A stretch of 60,655 nucleotides of DNA from an uncultured Spartobacteria bacterium (GCA_903901425.1 CAIURC010000030.1:1-60655), one strand, 5' to 3'. Counted from the stretch's first letter, positions 36,813 through 46,172 are shown. Numbers and translations are program-made. The notes: generated by a model not told the origin, from the sequence alone.

Positions 36813-38213
36813 ATGCCTTCCACCGTCCCGATCCGGCAAAAACTTGCGTGGGCCCTGGGTTCCCTCGGAGAAAACTACGCCTCGCAGTTGATCTCGGCAC
36901 TGGTCAGTCCCGTCTACAACATCGCACTCGGACTGCCTGCGGCCCTCATGGCACAGGCTCTCGCAATCCCGCGGTTCCTTGACTCATTTGCCGAGCCCGC
37001 CGTCGGTTTCCTCTCCGACCGCACCCAGTCCCGATGGGGCCGCCGCCGCCCCTTTATCCTTGCGGGTGCGCTGCCCCTGGCGGTCCTGGGTTTTTTCCTG
37101 TGGCTGCCCGCCCCGGAGTGGTCCCAGACCCGGCTCGCACTGTATCTCGGATTCATCACGCTCGGGTACTACCTGGCATATGCGGTGTTCGTGGTCCCGT
37201 ACCGGGCCCTCGGCTTGGAACTCTCTGCGGATTACAATGAGAGAACCCGTGTACAGGGTTTGGGCATGCTGTTTGGCCTAATCGGTGGGCTGGGTATTCC
37301 CTGGCTTTACAAACTCTGCCTGTTCTTTGGAAACGTGTCCGCAAGCTCTGGTCCGGACACCGCTCCGATGGTTCTCGATGGGGCGCGGCAGGTGGGAGCC
37401 TGGGCAGCGCTTCTCATCTTTGTGTGCTGCTCCGCACCCGCTTTTTTCTGCAGGGAATCCGCCCGCTCGCAAAACCCGTTATCGCTCCGAAACGCCGTGA
37501 TGGAGACCCTGCGCAACCGGCCATTTCGGATCATGCTTTTGTCACGGACATTTGTTCTGGCTGCCACGTTTTCGACCACCACCATCTACACGCCCCTGCT
37601 GATCCATTATTTGTTCGGCGGAGACCAGGACCGTGCCTCCACCCTGCAAGGATTGGCCGGCAACATTTCGTTTCTGGGGGCAGCCCTCGGGGTGCCTGTC
37701 CACACCTTTGTCTCATCCAAAATTGGCAAACGGGCCGCTTTTCTGATCTGCGTTGCAACTGCGGCCGTTGGAACCGCCTCCCAGTGGTTCACGTTTCACC
37801 AGGCGCACCCCTACCGCGTGCTTTTTTCCGCGTTTCTGTTCGGCGTCGGCATCCAAGGCGTCTGGCTCATGTGCCAGTCCATGGCTGCCGATGTCTGCGA
37901 CGAAGATGAGCTCCGGACCGGGACCCGCCGGGAAGGCCTCTACGGAGCCGGCTACGCGCTGGTGGAAAAACTCGGCGTCACGGCGGGCTTTTCGCTTGCA
38001 GGCTTGGTCGCCGCCGGATGCGGGTACAGCGCTGGAACCCCCTCGCCCTCCACGCTCCAAGCCATGCGCCTCGCCCTGATTGCATTTCCACTGCTCGGAT
38101 TCGCTCTCGGGGCGCTCCTGATCCTCCGTTACCCGCTCTCCCAGAAACGGATGTCGGAAATCCGCTCCCAACTCGCCCCGGGCTCCCCCGCACAGCCTCA
38201 TTCAGACTCCTGA
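36813..38213 (+). CDS. MFS transporter of the GPH (glycoside-pentoside-hexuronide) type
   Basis: 466 residues from ATG 36813, about 12 helices. The MelB/GPH-like N-terminus is QKLAWALGSLGENYASQL. The conserved cytosolic loop GFLSDRTQSRWGRRRPFILAGA is present, as is YAVFVVPYRALGLELSADYNERTRVQG, typical of GPH cation symporters. Substrates of the family are oligosaccharides, glycosides or hexuronides; the specific one is unknown. It is divergent from the LacI-type gene and its stop overlaps the next start by one base (TGATG), so it is translationally coupled to the alpha/beta hydrolase. Confidence 0.9.
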   Translation: MPSTVPIRQKLAWALGSLGENYASQLISALVSPVYNIALGLPAALMAQALAIPRFLDSFAEPAVGFLSDRTQSRWGRRRPFILAGALPLAVLGFFLWLPAPEWSQTRLALYLGFITLGYYLAYAVFVVPYRALGLELSADYNERTRVQGLGMLFGLIGGLGIPWLYKLCLFFGNVSASSGPDTAPMVLDGARQVGAWAALLIFVCCSAPAFFCRESARSQNPLSLRNAVMETLRNRPFRIMLLSRTFVLAATFSTTTIYTPLLIHYLFGGDQDRASTLQGLAGNISFLGAALGVPVHTFVSSKIGKRAAFLICVATAAVGTASQWFTFHQAHPYRVLFSAFLFGVGIQGVWLMCQSMAADVCDEDELRTGTRREGLYGAGYALVEKLGVTAGFSLAGLVAAGCGYSAGTPSPSTLQAMRLALIAFPLLGFALGALLILRYPLSQKRMSEIRSQLAPGSPAQPHSDS

Positions 38214-39142
38214 TGCCACTTTTCCTTCTGGCTTGTTTCAAACGGAATAAAAACCGGCTGCGTTTTCCCGTTTTGCTTCTGATCGCTCTCCTCGGCTGTT
38301 TCTCTGCGCAGCCCGCCTTGGCCGGCGCTCCCCAGCACCGCTATTTCAAAACCTCGGACGGCGTTCGTCTGCACTACCTCGAAGCGGGTACCGGACCGGA
38401 AACCTTGGTGTTTGTACCCGGCTGGATGATGCCGGCCGAGGTCTTTACCCGCCAACTGACAGGGCTTTCCAAACAGTACAGGGTGATCGCGTTTGATCCG
38501 CGTTCCCACGGACTTTCCACCGTCTCCACAGGCAGCCATGCCCCCCCGATCCGCAACCGGGACCTGCGCGAACTTCTTCATGCCGTGAATCCCGGCCCTT
38601 TCCTCCTTGCCGGCTGGTCGCTCGGAGTCCTTGAAGTGCTCGATTTCCTTGCCAGATCCAGCCCGGAAAACCTCGCGGGCATCGTCCTGATCGACAACTC
38701 CATCGGGTTCGGCCCCCCGCCCGCCTCGCGTTCCACCCCAGCGTCCTCTCGCTCACCAGACGAACGCGCCAGTCGGCTCCGCGGGTTTGCTCGCAGCCTG
38801 ACCAAAAAAACGCTTCCCGCCGCCCTCTTTGAAGCCATTTACCAGTCCGCAGTCCGGATGCCGGAACAAGTTGCACGCGAACTGGTGCAGAAACCGTATG
38901 AACGCCAGTACTGGCGGAGCGCTCTCCTCAAGCAGAAAGTTCCCGTCCTCTACGCCGTCAGACCCCAGTACGAGATCCAAGGACGTGAACTTCAAGCCGC
39001 ACGCCCGGCCTTGGCCAGCACCGTGCTTTTTCCGAAAGCCGGCCATGCCCTGTTCCTCGACGAATCCACACGATTCAACCAGACCGTCCTGGATTTTGCC
39101 CGGAGTGCATTCGCCAAAGCTGGTGCCCGATCCAGAAAATGA
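38213..39142 (+). CDS. Exported alpha/beta hydrolase
   Basis: 309 residues from ATG 38213, whose A is also the last base of the transporter's TGA stop. The N-terminus has a basic run and a hydrophobic helix ending GCFSAQPALA, a signal peptide or lipoprotein-like signal. The catalytic elements are FVPGWMMP (oxyanion), FDPRSHGLST, the nucleophile in AGWSLGVLEVLDF (GxSxG), the acid near VRPQYE, and the terminal histidine in KAGHALFLDE. The fold is that of carboxyl-ester or haloperoxidase-type hydrolases. Coupling to the sugar transporter suggests removal of ester groups (for example acetyl or feruloyl) from an imported glycan; this is inference. Confidence 0.88.
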   Translation: MPLFLLACFKRNKNRLRFPVLLLIALLGCFSAQPALAGAPQHRYFKTSDGVRLHYLEAGTGPETLVFVPGWMMPAEVFTRQLTGLSKQYRVIAFDPRSHGLSTVSTGSHAPPIRNRDLRELLHAVNPGPFLLAGWSLGVLEVLDFLARSSPENLAGIVLIDNSIGFGPPPASRSTPASSRSPDERASRLRGFARSLTKKTLPAALFEAIYQSAVRMPEQVARELVQKPYERQYWRSALLKQKVPVLYAVRPQYEIQGRELQAARPALASTVLFPKAGHALFLDESTRFNQTVLDFARSAFAKAGARSRK

Positions 39143-39247
39143 TGCCCCTGGCAACCACGCCCGGCGCGCTTTGACTCGAGGCTTCCGCGAGACCTGAGTT
39201 CCCCTTGGAAAGTCGCGGATCGGCCGATAGGGTGCCCCGCACACGCC

Positions 39248-39853
39248 ATGAAGCGCATTGATTACCCCGCCCCAGTCTGCAGCCTGATCCAGGAACTCAA
39301 GCGGCTGCCAGGCGTCGGCAGCCGAAGCGCTGAACGCATCGCGCTCTGGATGATGCAATCCAAAGACGCCCGCCCCGCCCTGCTGTCCTCTGCCATCCTC
39401 GAGGCCACACGCACCGTTGTGCCCTGTTCCCGCTGCGGCTTTTTTGCCTGTGAACCCCTGTGCGCCGTCTGCCGCGATCCGGAACGCGATTCCCGGCTGC
39501 TCTGCGTGGTCGAACAGCCCACCGACATCCTCCCCTTGGAACGTTCCGGCGCATTCCGGGGCCTTTACCATAGTCTGGGCGGCCGGATCTCCCCCCTAGA
39601 TCACGTGGGTCCGGATGCCCTCCGGATTGAATCTCTCCTCGAACGTGTCCGGAACAGCCCTCCCCAAGAGGTCATCCTTGCCCTCAGCGCCGACGTCGAA
39701 GGAGAAGCCACCAGCGCTTACATCGTTGATATGCTCCGCGCTGAACCGGTGCCGGTCACGCGACTGGCTCAGGGCCTCCCCGCGGGAGGCGGCCTCGAAC
39801 ACGCCGACGAACTCACCCTCCACCGCGCCCTCTCCGGACGCACCCGGGCCTAG
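39248..39853 (+). CDS. recR: Recombination mediator protein RecR
   Basis: 201 residues. HhH segment LIQELKRLPGVGSRSAERIALWM, then a C4 zinc finger C60-x2-C63-x8-C72-x2-C75, and a Toprim domain (LLCVVEQPTDILPLERSG, GRISPLDHVGPDAL), ending with THRLAQGLP-type VTRLAQGLPAGGGLEHADE. With RecF and RecO it loads RecA at gaps. In most bacteria recR directly follows dnaX and ybaB; here it lies about 3.8 kb upstream of them. The stop is 18 bp before phrB, so the two repair genes are probably cotranscribed. Confidence 0.96.
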   Translation: MKRIDYPAPVCSLIQELKRLPGVGSRSAERIALWMMQSKDARPALLSSAILEATRTVVPCSRCGFFACEPLCAVCRDPERDSRLLCVVEQPTDILPLERSGAFRGLYHSLGGRISPLDHVGPDALRIESLLERVRNSPPQEVILALSADVEGEATSAYIVDMLRAEPVPVTRLAQGLPAGGGLEHADELTLHRALSGRTRA

Positions 39854-39871
39854 CACTCCCCGTTTTCAATT

Positions 39872-41257
39872 ATGCGAATCGCACTCCACTGGTTCCGCCG
39901 GGACCTCCGGCTCACCGACAACACCGCGCTGAATGCCGCCATCGCCAGCGGCGATGCCGTTCTTCCTCTCTACGTGGTCTCCACATGGAAAAACCAGCAC
40001 CGCTGGACCGGGCCCGCCCGCCAGGATTTCCTGTGCGGCTGCCTGCAATCCCTCGACTCCGATCTCCGCGCCCGGGGCGGCAGCCTTGTGGTACGACAAG
40101 GCCCCGCCGATCAAGCCATCGAAAAGCTCCTGATCGAGTCCAAAGCCCAGTCGCTTCATTTCAACCGCGACCCGGACCCGTTTGGGCGGGAGATGGAAGC
40201 CCGAGTGGCGGCGGTCGCAAAGCGGCTCGGCGTGGCCGTGCACGCTCATCAGGATCATGCCCTCCATGAACGGACCGAGGTCATGACCGGGTCCGGCACG
40301 CCTTTTCGGGTTTTCACCCCCTACTCCCGGGCATGGCTCAAACTTCCCAAACGGGCGCCTGGCCCTCGGCCCGGCCAGATCCGGGTACCCGCCGGGATCT
40401 CCAGTGATGCCCTTCCGACCCTTGCACATTGGGGTTGGGAGCCACGCCAACCCGGCTTGGAGCCAGGCGAAGCCGCTGCCAGAAAACGGATGGACAAATT
40501 CCTCGCAGGCCCGGTTTTCCACTATGGGCAGTGGAGGGATATCCCGGGAGTCCATGGAACCTCCCGACTTTCCCAAGACCTGCGCCACGGATTGCTCTCC
40601 ATCCGCGAACTCTACCAGGAATGCGAAAAACGAACCCTCCACGCCGACCCTGAGCAGCGGCGCGGCGTCGGCACCTACATCAACGAACTGATCTGGCGCG
40701 AATTCTATTTCCAGGTCCTCTGGCACTGGCCAGAAGTCCTCCAACAGGAGTTTCAGGAAAAATTCCGGGCCCTCAAATGGCACCGGTCTGAGGCGGCATT
40801 TGACCGGTGGTGCCGCGGGCAAACCGGGTTTCCGATCGTGGATGCGGGAATGCGGGAGTTGGCCGCCACCGGATTCATGCACAACCGCGTCCGGATGATC
40901 ACGGCCATGTTCCTTGTCAAAGACCTGCACCTCTCCTGGAAAGAGGGCGAGCAGTGGTTCATGCGCCAGTTGCTCGACGGCGAAATCGCAAGCAACAACG
41001 GCGGCTGGCAGTGGAGCGCCGGAACCGGCACCGATGCCGCCCCGTATTTCCGGATCCAAAACCCATGGAGCCAGACAGCGAAATTCGATCCCGAAGGCAC
41101 GTACATCCAAAAATGGGTCCCGGAACTGGCTGGAGTCCACCCGAGCAAATTCTCGCAACCACCCGCACCCGGACTTTCAGTGGCCAGAGGATACCCTGCC
41201 CCCATCGTGGAACATTCCAAGGAAAGGGACGTCACCCTAGAAATGTATCGGGCTTGA
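39872..41257 (+). CDS. phrB: Deoxyribodipyrimidine photolyase (class I CPD)
   Basis: 461 residues. The N-terminal antenna domain begins ALHWFRRDLRLTDNTAL. The FAD-binding helical domain has YINELIWREFYFQVL, GQTGFPIVDAGMRELAATGFMHNRVRM, and DGEIASNNGGWQWSAGTGTDAAPYFRI. The photolyase tryptophan electron path region and the asparagine of the FAD site (NNGGWQW) are present, favouring repair of cyclobutane dimers over a cryptochrome role. It lies 18 bp downstream of recR, a DNA-repair pair. It converges on a small membrane-protein gene. Confidence 0.96.
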   Translation: MRIALHWFRRDLRLTDNTALNAAIASGDAVLPLYVVSTWKNQHRWTGPARQDFLCGCLQSLDSDLRARGGSLVVRQGPADQAIEKLLIESKAQSLHFNRDPDPFGREMEARVAAVAKRLGVAVHAHQDHALHERTEVMTGSGTPFRVFTPYSRAWLKLPKRAPGPRPGQIRVPAGISSDALPTLAHWGWEPRQPGLEPGEAAARKRMDKFLAGPVFHYGQWRDIPGVHGTSRLSQDLRHGLLSIRELYQECEKRTLHADPEQRRGVGTYINELIWREFYFQVLWHWPEVLQQEFQEKFRALKWHRSEAAFDRWCRGQTGFPIVDAGMRELAATGFMHNRVRMITAMFLVKDLHLSWKEGEQWFMRQLLDGEIASNNGGWQWSAGTGTDAAPYFRIQNPWSQTAKFDPEGTYIQKWVPELAGVHPSKFSQPPAPGLSVARGYPAPIVEHSKERDVTLEMYRA

Positions 41258-41266
41258 CCCGGTCAA

Positions 41267-41287
41267 CCGGGCTGGTGAAAAGCCCGG
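41267..41287. terminator. Inverted repeat in the phrB convergent gap
   Basis: CCGGGCT (41267-41273) and AGCCCGG (41281-41287) form a 7-bp perfect stem with a 7-base loop between two convergent stops. No T-run follows on either strand, so use as a bidirectional terminator is only suggested. Confidence 0.35.
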
Positions 41288-41314
41288 AGGCTGGATTCTC
41301 ACCGGGCCCTCGAT

Positions 41315-42082
41315 CTACCTCGGGGCGCCTTCGGCAGGCGCCGGGGACTGCGCCCCCCCTTGAGGTTCACTAGGCAGAACGGGTGCTCCCGCAGCCTGCT
41401 TTCCCCAGCCCTCCTCGCGCGCCAGCGATTCGGCCAGACGCAACACCCAGTCTGGTTCCTTCAACAAGTCTGGCCCCGACCGTTTCAACTGCTCTGCAGC
41501 CTCCCGGAACGCCTGGTTCTCCGGCGAACCCAGCACCCAAATTGCAGGAAAACGCCGGCGCGCCTCTTCGATGGCGGCTATCCTCGGATCTTGGCCCAAC
41601 ACCGGAGCCGGAACGGGCAATGCCGCCGACCCAACCCCGGAAACCGCCGCATCCGGTCCCGGCTTGGAGACAGGCGTCACCTCCACCGGGTCTGCAGCAC
41701 GGGCAACCGGTTCCTGAACGGCCATGGTTTTGAGCCGGGTCCCGTACCGCTGATAGGCAGAGTCTGACAACCCGGCAAGAGCCGCGAACACAGAAACCAC
41801 CCCGACGGCACAGAAGGCGCCATTGGGCTGGCGGAGAACCCCAAGGCGTTCCACCACCCCGAGCACAAACAAGATGCCGAGTGCAAAAGCCACGGGCACC
41901 AAACCGCGGGGGCCGTCCAGGACCAGCAGCGCAAACGCCCCAGCAGCCCCAAACACCACTCCGAGCACCCCCCGGAAAACATTGCGCGAGGCAAGATGCG
42001 CATTCCCGGGCTCCTGACGGAGGGCGGCATTGGACGAGCCAGAACTGGTCTCGGAATTCGACAGAGCGGGATCAGGGTTCAC
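41315..42082 (-). CDS. Small membrane protein of unknown function, mgtE-linked
   Basis: 255 residues from a GTG start. A soluble Ser/Asn-rich head is followed by three likely membrane helices (about 37-55, 60-78 and 88-105), then a proline/alanine-rich linker and a helical C-terminal region (IAAIEEARRRFPAIWVLGS, then FREAAEQLKRSGPDLLKEP). I recognise no family. It starts 25 bp after the mgtE stop on the same strand, so it is in the mgtE transcription unit. The final 25 residues are again Pro/Ala-rich. Confidence 0.65.
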   Translation of the reverse strand: MNPDPALSNSETSSGSSNAALRQEPGNAHLASRNVFRGVLGVVFGAAGAFALLVLDGPRGLVPVAFALGILFVLGVVERLGVLRQPNGAFCAVGVVSVFAALAGLSDSAYQRYGTRLKTMAVQEPVARAADPVEVTPVSKPGPDAAVSGVGSAALPVPAPVLGQDPRIAAIEEARRRFPAIWVLGSPENQAFREAAEQLKRSGPDLLKEPDWVLRLAESLAREEGWGKQAAGAPVLPSEPQGGAQSPAPAEGAPR

Positions 42083-42107
42083 CCCAGCAGTCTTCCCGAA
42101 AAAATCT

Positions 42108-43490
42108 TCAGAGTACAGATCCCTTCAAAAACCAGGAGCAGAAGAAAAAGTAGAGCAGCAGGCCCGTCACATCCACCATGGTGGCCACAAACGGCGCCGA
42201 AGAACTGGCCGGGTCCAACCCGATCCTGCGCAACAGCAACGGCAGCATCGATCCGCTCAGAGTCCCCCAGATGACCACGCCCATGATCGAAAGCCCCACC
42301 GCTGCGGCCAGAAAGAAGTGGAAATCCCCGTACGACCCCGGAGACAGATGGGACCAGACTTCAATCCGTAAAAACCCCAGAAGCCCGAGAATCCCGCCTA
42401 GGCAGAGCCCGGAGGCAACCTCCTTGCGCATCACGCGCCACCAGTCTCGCAACCGCAACTCGCCCACCGCCAGAGCCCGGATGATCAGGGTGGACGCCTG
42501 GGAACCGCTGTTTCCCCCGCTGGACATGATCAGCGGAACGAACAGCGCCAGCACCGACGCCTTCTCAATTTGTTTCTGGAATCCGCCCATCGCGCTGGCG
42601 GTGAACATCTCTCCAATGAACAGCACCACCAGCCAGGTGGCCCGTTTGCGCACCATCTCGTGCACCGGCGCGTCCAGGTACGGTTCGTCCAACACCTCCA
42701 CGGCCCCCATCTTCTGAATCTCCTCGGTCGTCTTTTCCTCCTGGACGTCCAACATGTCGTCCACCGTGACAATCCCGAGCAGTTTGTCCTGCGAATCAAT
42801 CACCGGCAGCGTGTTCCGGTCGTATTTCTTGAACTTCTCAAGCGCCACGGCCGCCTCGTCCGTCGCTCGCAACGCGATGAACGAACTGTCGTGGATCTCG
42901 CTCACCCGGGTATCCACCGGACACAGCAGAATCTCCCGGATCCGGACATCGTCGATCAACCGGCCCTGTTCGTCCGTCACGTAAATCACGTTCAGCGTCT
43001 CCGAGTCCTGTCCATGCTGCCGGATGTGGTCCAGAACCTGCCGGACATCCCAGTCCGAGCGGACACTCACAAACTCGGGCGTCATCAAGCGCCCCACGCT
43101 CCCCTCCGGATAGTTGAGCAGGCTCTGCGCCACCGCCCGTTCCTCGGGCGAAAGCAGCGTCAGCATCTGCGCCACCACCGTCCCAGGCAACTCCTCCAAA
43201 AGAGCCGTTCGGTCGTCCGCCGACATCTCGTTCAAAATCCGCGCCGCATCCTCCCGACCCATCGCCCGAAGCACCACCTGCTGCGCGTCTGGCGACAGGT
43301 ATTCGACCACCTCCGTGGAATGTTCCCGGGGTAGAAGCCGGAAAACCACCGCCTGATCCTCGTCCGCCAGGTCCGTGATCAATTCCGCCACGTCCGCTGG
43401 CGAAAAATCCACCAGCACCTCCTTGAGGGCGCTGAAATTGCGCGCCTCAATGAGTTCCCGGATCTCAGGGCCGATGATGTTTCCGATCAC
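42108..43490 (-). CDS. mgtE: Magnesium transporter MgtE
   Basis: 460 residues from GTG 43490, chosen because a good Shine-Dalgarno (AAGGA) precedes it and the family N-domain starts here; a TTG 26 codons upstream was rejected. The N domain has SPADVAELITDLADEDQAVVF, and two CBS domains cover about residues 110-235 (LIDDVRIREILLC, LPVIDSQDKLLGIVTVDDM). The Mg2+-pore transmembrane domain includes LIMSSGGNSGSQASTLIIRALAVGE, the family hallmark, and the last helices. CBS domains sense Mg2+ and close the pore. It is divergent from dnaX and upstream of the 41315-42082 membrane gene. Confidence 0.95.
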   Translation of the reverse strand: MIGNIIGPEIRELIEARNFSALKEVLVDFSPADVAELITDLADEDQAVVFRLLPREHSTEVVEYLSPDAQQVVLRAMGREDAARILNEMSADDRTALLEELPGTVVAQMLTLLSPEERAVAQSLLNYPEGSVGRLMTPEFVSVRSDWDVRQVLDHIRQHGQDSETLNVIYVTDEQGRLIDDVRIREILLCPVDTRVSEIHDSSFIALRATDEAAVALEKFKKYDRNTLPVIDSQDKLLGIVTVDDMLDVQEEKTTEEIQKMGAVEVLDEPYLDAPVHEMVRKRATWLVVLFIGEMFTASAMGGFQKQIEKASVLALFVPLIMSSGGNSGSQASTLIIRALAVGELRLRDWWRVMRKEVASGLCLGGILGLLGFLRIEVWSHLSPGSYGDFHFFLAAAVGLSIMGVVIWGTLSGSMLPLLLRRIGLDPASSSAPFVATMVDVTGLLLYFFFCSWFLKGSVL

Positions 43491-43685
43491 GCCCTTCCTT
43501 CTGCGTCTCTCATCCGGAAGCGTCCAGAAAAAGCGGCTCAAAAACCCGGGAACACCCCAAATTTCCAAGCCGCCTCCCGGCCTGTCCCCCGATCCTCCCG
43601 AGGTCCGGCCGCAAAGACCGGGCTGTCAAAAGAAAGACACCGAGATTTTGTTGGCCCGGAAGACGCTGCCCTCTAGGTTGTCCGG

Positions 43686-45569
43686 GTGAGTTACACGGTT
43701 TTTGCCCGGAAATATCGACCTCAGACTTTCGCAGACGTGGTGGGTCAGGATCACATCACCACCACCCTCCGGAACGCCATCGAACAGAAGCGCCTCGCCC
43801 ACGCTTACATGTTTGTCGGACCGCGCGGCACCGGGAAGACTTCCACGGCCCGCATCCTGGCCAAAGCGCTGAACTGCGTCCAAGGCCCCACCACAACGCC
43901 CTGCGGCACATGCGACATCTGCCGCGAAATCGCTGCGGGCACCTCGCTCGATGTCCTCGAGTTTGACGCCGCATCCAACACCGGCGTCGACAAAATCCGC
44001 GAAATCATCATCGAAAACGTCAAGTACGCGCCCTCCCGTGGGCAGTACAAGGTCTACATCGTGGACGAGGTCCACATGCTCTCGAATTCCTCGTTCAACG
44101 CCCTCCTCAAAACCCTCGAGGAACCTCCCGCGCACGTCAAATTCGTGTTCGCAACGACCGACCCCCAGAAGGTCCCCACCACCATCCTCAGCCGGTGCCA
44201 GCGGTTTGATCTGAAACGGATCCCCACCGCCCTGATCGCTGAACATCTCCAACTCATTGCCCAGAAGGAAAACCTTCAACTCTCCCCACAAGCCTCCGAA
44301 GCCCTCGCACGTGGTGCCGATGGCGGGATGCGCGACGCCGAGTCCATGCTCGACCAGTTGGTCGCATTCTGTGGAAACACCATCGAGGAAGCCGATGTCC
44401 TGCGCATCTTTGGATTCACCGCCCTTGAAACCATCTCCACCCTCTGCAGCCACCTGGTCGAAGGCCGCCTTTCTGAGGCCCTCCATCTGGTCCAACACCA
44501 GGCCGCCGAAGGCAAAGACCTCGGCCGCTTCCTCGGCGACCTCATCCAATACCTCCATTCCGTCCTCATTGCCAAAGCCGACTCCTCTGGATTGACCGGC
44601 GAGTTCTCCCCGGAAACCCTCGTAGCGATGGAGGCTCTCGGCTCCGCGGTCTCACTCCCGAAACTCCTCGAACTGGTCGAAGAACTCGCCAAGGCCGAGC
44701 AACAACTCAAACGCGCTTCCGACAAAAAACTGCACCTCGAAATCGCGGTGATCCGCGCTGCGCAAACTCTCCAGCAAGCGAGCCTCTCCGAGGTGCTCGA
44801 CACCCTCGGCGCATTCGCTCAAGGCACGCCTCTCCCCCCAACGCCCGCACCTGCAACCAAGACCGCCGCCGCCCGTGCCACCGGCGCACCCCCTGAACCG
44901 CGGACTGCCAAACCCCGGAGTGCGCCTACCGCCGCAGAAGTTCCACAGACGCCCTCCAAAAAACCGCTGCCCGAGGCTTCGGTCACGCCAGTTCAACCGC
45001 CTGCTGCCCCTGCTCCCGCAGAAGTTCCCCCCACGCTCCCGGTTCCTGAATCTGTCGCCGCGCCTTCAGCGCCCACCGTCGCCAAACCCGTCCCACCGCC
45101 TGCCGCTCCGGTTGACGAAAAACCCACCCCACCGGAGCCCAACAAAGTTGCAGAAAAACCGGTCCAAGAGGCTGTGCCGGAGGAAAAGCCGAAGACCGCC
45201 CCTGAAACTGAGCAGTTCTGGCCGGCATTGTGCGCCGAACTCAAGCGGCAGCGTCCACTCATGTCGATGTGGATCGAGTCGGGCTCGTTCCTCGGCGTAA
45301 GCGGCACCTCCGCCACCATCGGCTTCGCTCCGGAACACGCGCTGGCCGTGGATTACTGCGAACAGCCTGCAAACCGAAAATTCATCGAGGAAACGGCCAA
45401 ACACGTCTCCGGAGTCCCGCTGTCGTTCAAGTTCGTTTCCAAAGAGGGAATTCAGGTGGCGCCGCCCCCGCCCCCTCCTCCGCCAAAGGATCCCATGGCC
45501 GAGTTCAAAAATGATCCCCTGATCAAAAAAGCGCTTGAACTGTTCAAGGCCGAGATCGAGCCGGTCTGA
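43686..45569 (+). CDS. dnaX: DNA polymerase III subunit gamma/tau
   Basis: 627 residues with a GTG start (the peptide SYTVFARKYRPQTFADVVGQ follows, as in other DnaX). The AAA+ clamp-loader domain has Walker A G45-PRGTGKTS53, zinc ligands C64, C73, C76 and C79, the DExx motif IVDEVHMLS, and sensor 1 FATTDPQKVPTTILSRCQRF. Domain III and a long Pro/Ala-rich linker (about 375-510) lead to a C-terminal tau-like domain. It loads the beta clamp. No clear slippery frameshift site for gamma was recognised. ybaB follows 78 bp later. Confidence 0.96.
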   Translation: MSYTVFARKYRPQTFADVVGQDHITTTLRNAIEQKRLAHAYMFVGPRGTGKTSTARILAKALNCVQGPTTTPCGTCDICREIAAGTSLDVLEFDAASNTGVDKIREIIIENVKYAPSRGQYKVYIVDEVHMLSNSSFNALLKTLEEPPAHVKFVFATTDPQKVPTTILSRCQRFDLKRIPTALIAEHLQLIAQKENLQLSPQASEALARGADGGMRDAESMLDQLVAFCGNTIEEADVLRIFGFTALETISTLCSHLVEGRLSEALHLVQHQAAEGKDLGRFLGDLIQYLHSVLIAKADSSGLTGEFSPETLVAMEALGSAVSLPKLLELVEELAKAEQQLKRASDKKLHLEIAVIRAAQTLQQASLSEVLDTLGAFAQGTPLPPTPAPATKTAAARATGAPPEPRTAKPRSAPTAAEVPQTPSKKPLPEASVTPVQPPAAPAPAEVPPTLPVPESVAAPSAPTVAKPVPPPAAPVDEKPTPPEPNKVAEKPVQEAVPEEKPKTAPETEQFWPALCAELKRQRPLMSMWIESGSFLGVSGTSATIGFAPEHALAVDYCEQPANRKFIEETAKHVSGVPLSFKFVSKEGIQVAPPPPPPPPKDPMAEFKNDPLIKKALELFKAEIEPV

Positions 45570-45647
45570 GTCGAGAAACCGCTCAACGGAGTCCGGCCGG
45601 ATTCTGCCCTCCTGCCGCCAGCCCAGTTTTTCAACCCCTTCATTCCT

Positions 45648-45962
45648 ATGAACCTCAAAAAAATGATGCAACAGGCCACGAAGCTCCAAGAGCAGATGGC
45701 CCAAACCCAGTCCGAACTCAGCCAGAAAACCGTCACGGCCACCGCCGGGGGCGGGAAAGTCACCGTCACCGCAAATGGCACGGGCGACATCTTGGCCATT
45801 AAGATCAGCAAGGATGTCGTCGATCCCGCCGATGTCGAACTGCTCGAGGAACTGGTGCTCACGGGCGTCCGCAAAGCCATCGAGGAAGGCAAAAACATGG
45901 CACAATCCGAGATGGGCAGGCTCACGGCAGGGATGGGACTTCCGCCCGGGCTGGGCTTCTAG
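45648..45962 (+). CDS. YbaB/EbfC family nucleoid-associated protein
   Basis: 104 residues, the standard length. MNLKKMMQQATKLQEQMAQTQSEL and KVTVTANGTGDILAIKISKDVVDPADVELLEELV are full-length family signatures, ending with the methionine/glycine-rich MGRLTAGMGLPPGLGF. It is a DNA-bending protein associated with the replication/recombination cluster. It follows dnaX as expected, but the usual third gene recR is elsewhere (39248). Confidence 0.95.
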   Translation: MNLKKMMQQATKLQEQMAQTQSELSQKTVTATAGGGKVTVTANGTGDILAIKISKDVVDPADVELLEELVLTGVRKAIEEGKNMAQSEMGRLTAGMGLPPGLGF

Positions 45963-46024
45963 CCCATCCCTCCAAACCAATTCCCTCAGGGGAACCACGG
46001 TCTGAGGTCTCCAGACGGAACACC

Positions 46025-46057
46025 ACCGGGGGTGGCGCACCCAGCGCCACCTCCGGT
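46025..46057. terminator. Strong stem between ybaB and the response-regulator gene
   Basis: The left arm is ACCGG, a mismatched G, and GGTGGCGC (46025-46038). A five-base loop follows, and the right arm is GCGCCACC, T and CCGGT (46044-46057). All pairs are Watson-Crick except the G-T. It lies in a 210-bp convergent gap, so a bidirectional terminator is plausible, but neither flank has a T-run. Confidence 0.45.
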
Positions 46058-46172
46058 TTGCAAGATCGAGGCATTCGCAAAATCGTGGCACCGCGACTCC
46101 CTCGGGCGTTGCCTGATCACATCCCAGTTCCTCCAAACCGCTGGGCAAACCTCCGTTCAGGGAAACCCAGCG

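Noticed and set aside
39866-41158. 430-codon minus strand ORF over phrB
   Set aside because: Antisense of photolyase, whose FAD-binding motifs are unambiguous.
45066-46148. 360-codon minus strand ORF across dnaX and ybaB
   Set aside because: Overlaps two conserved genes in antisense; no domain recognised.
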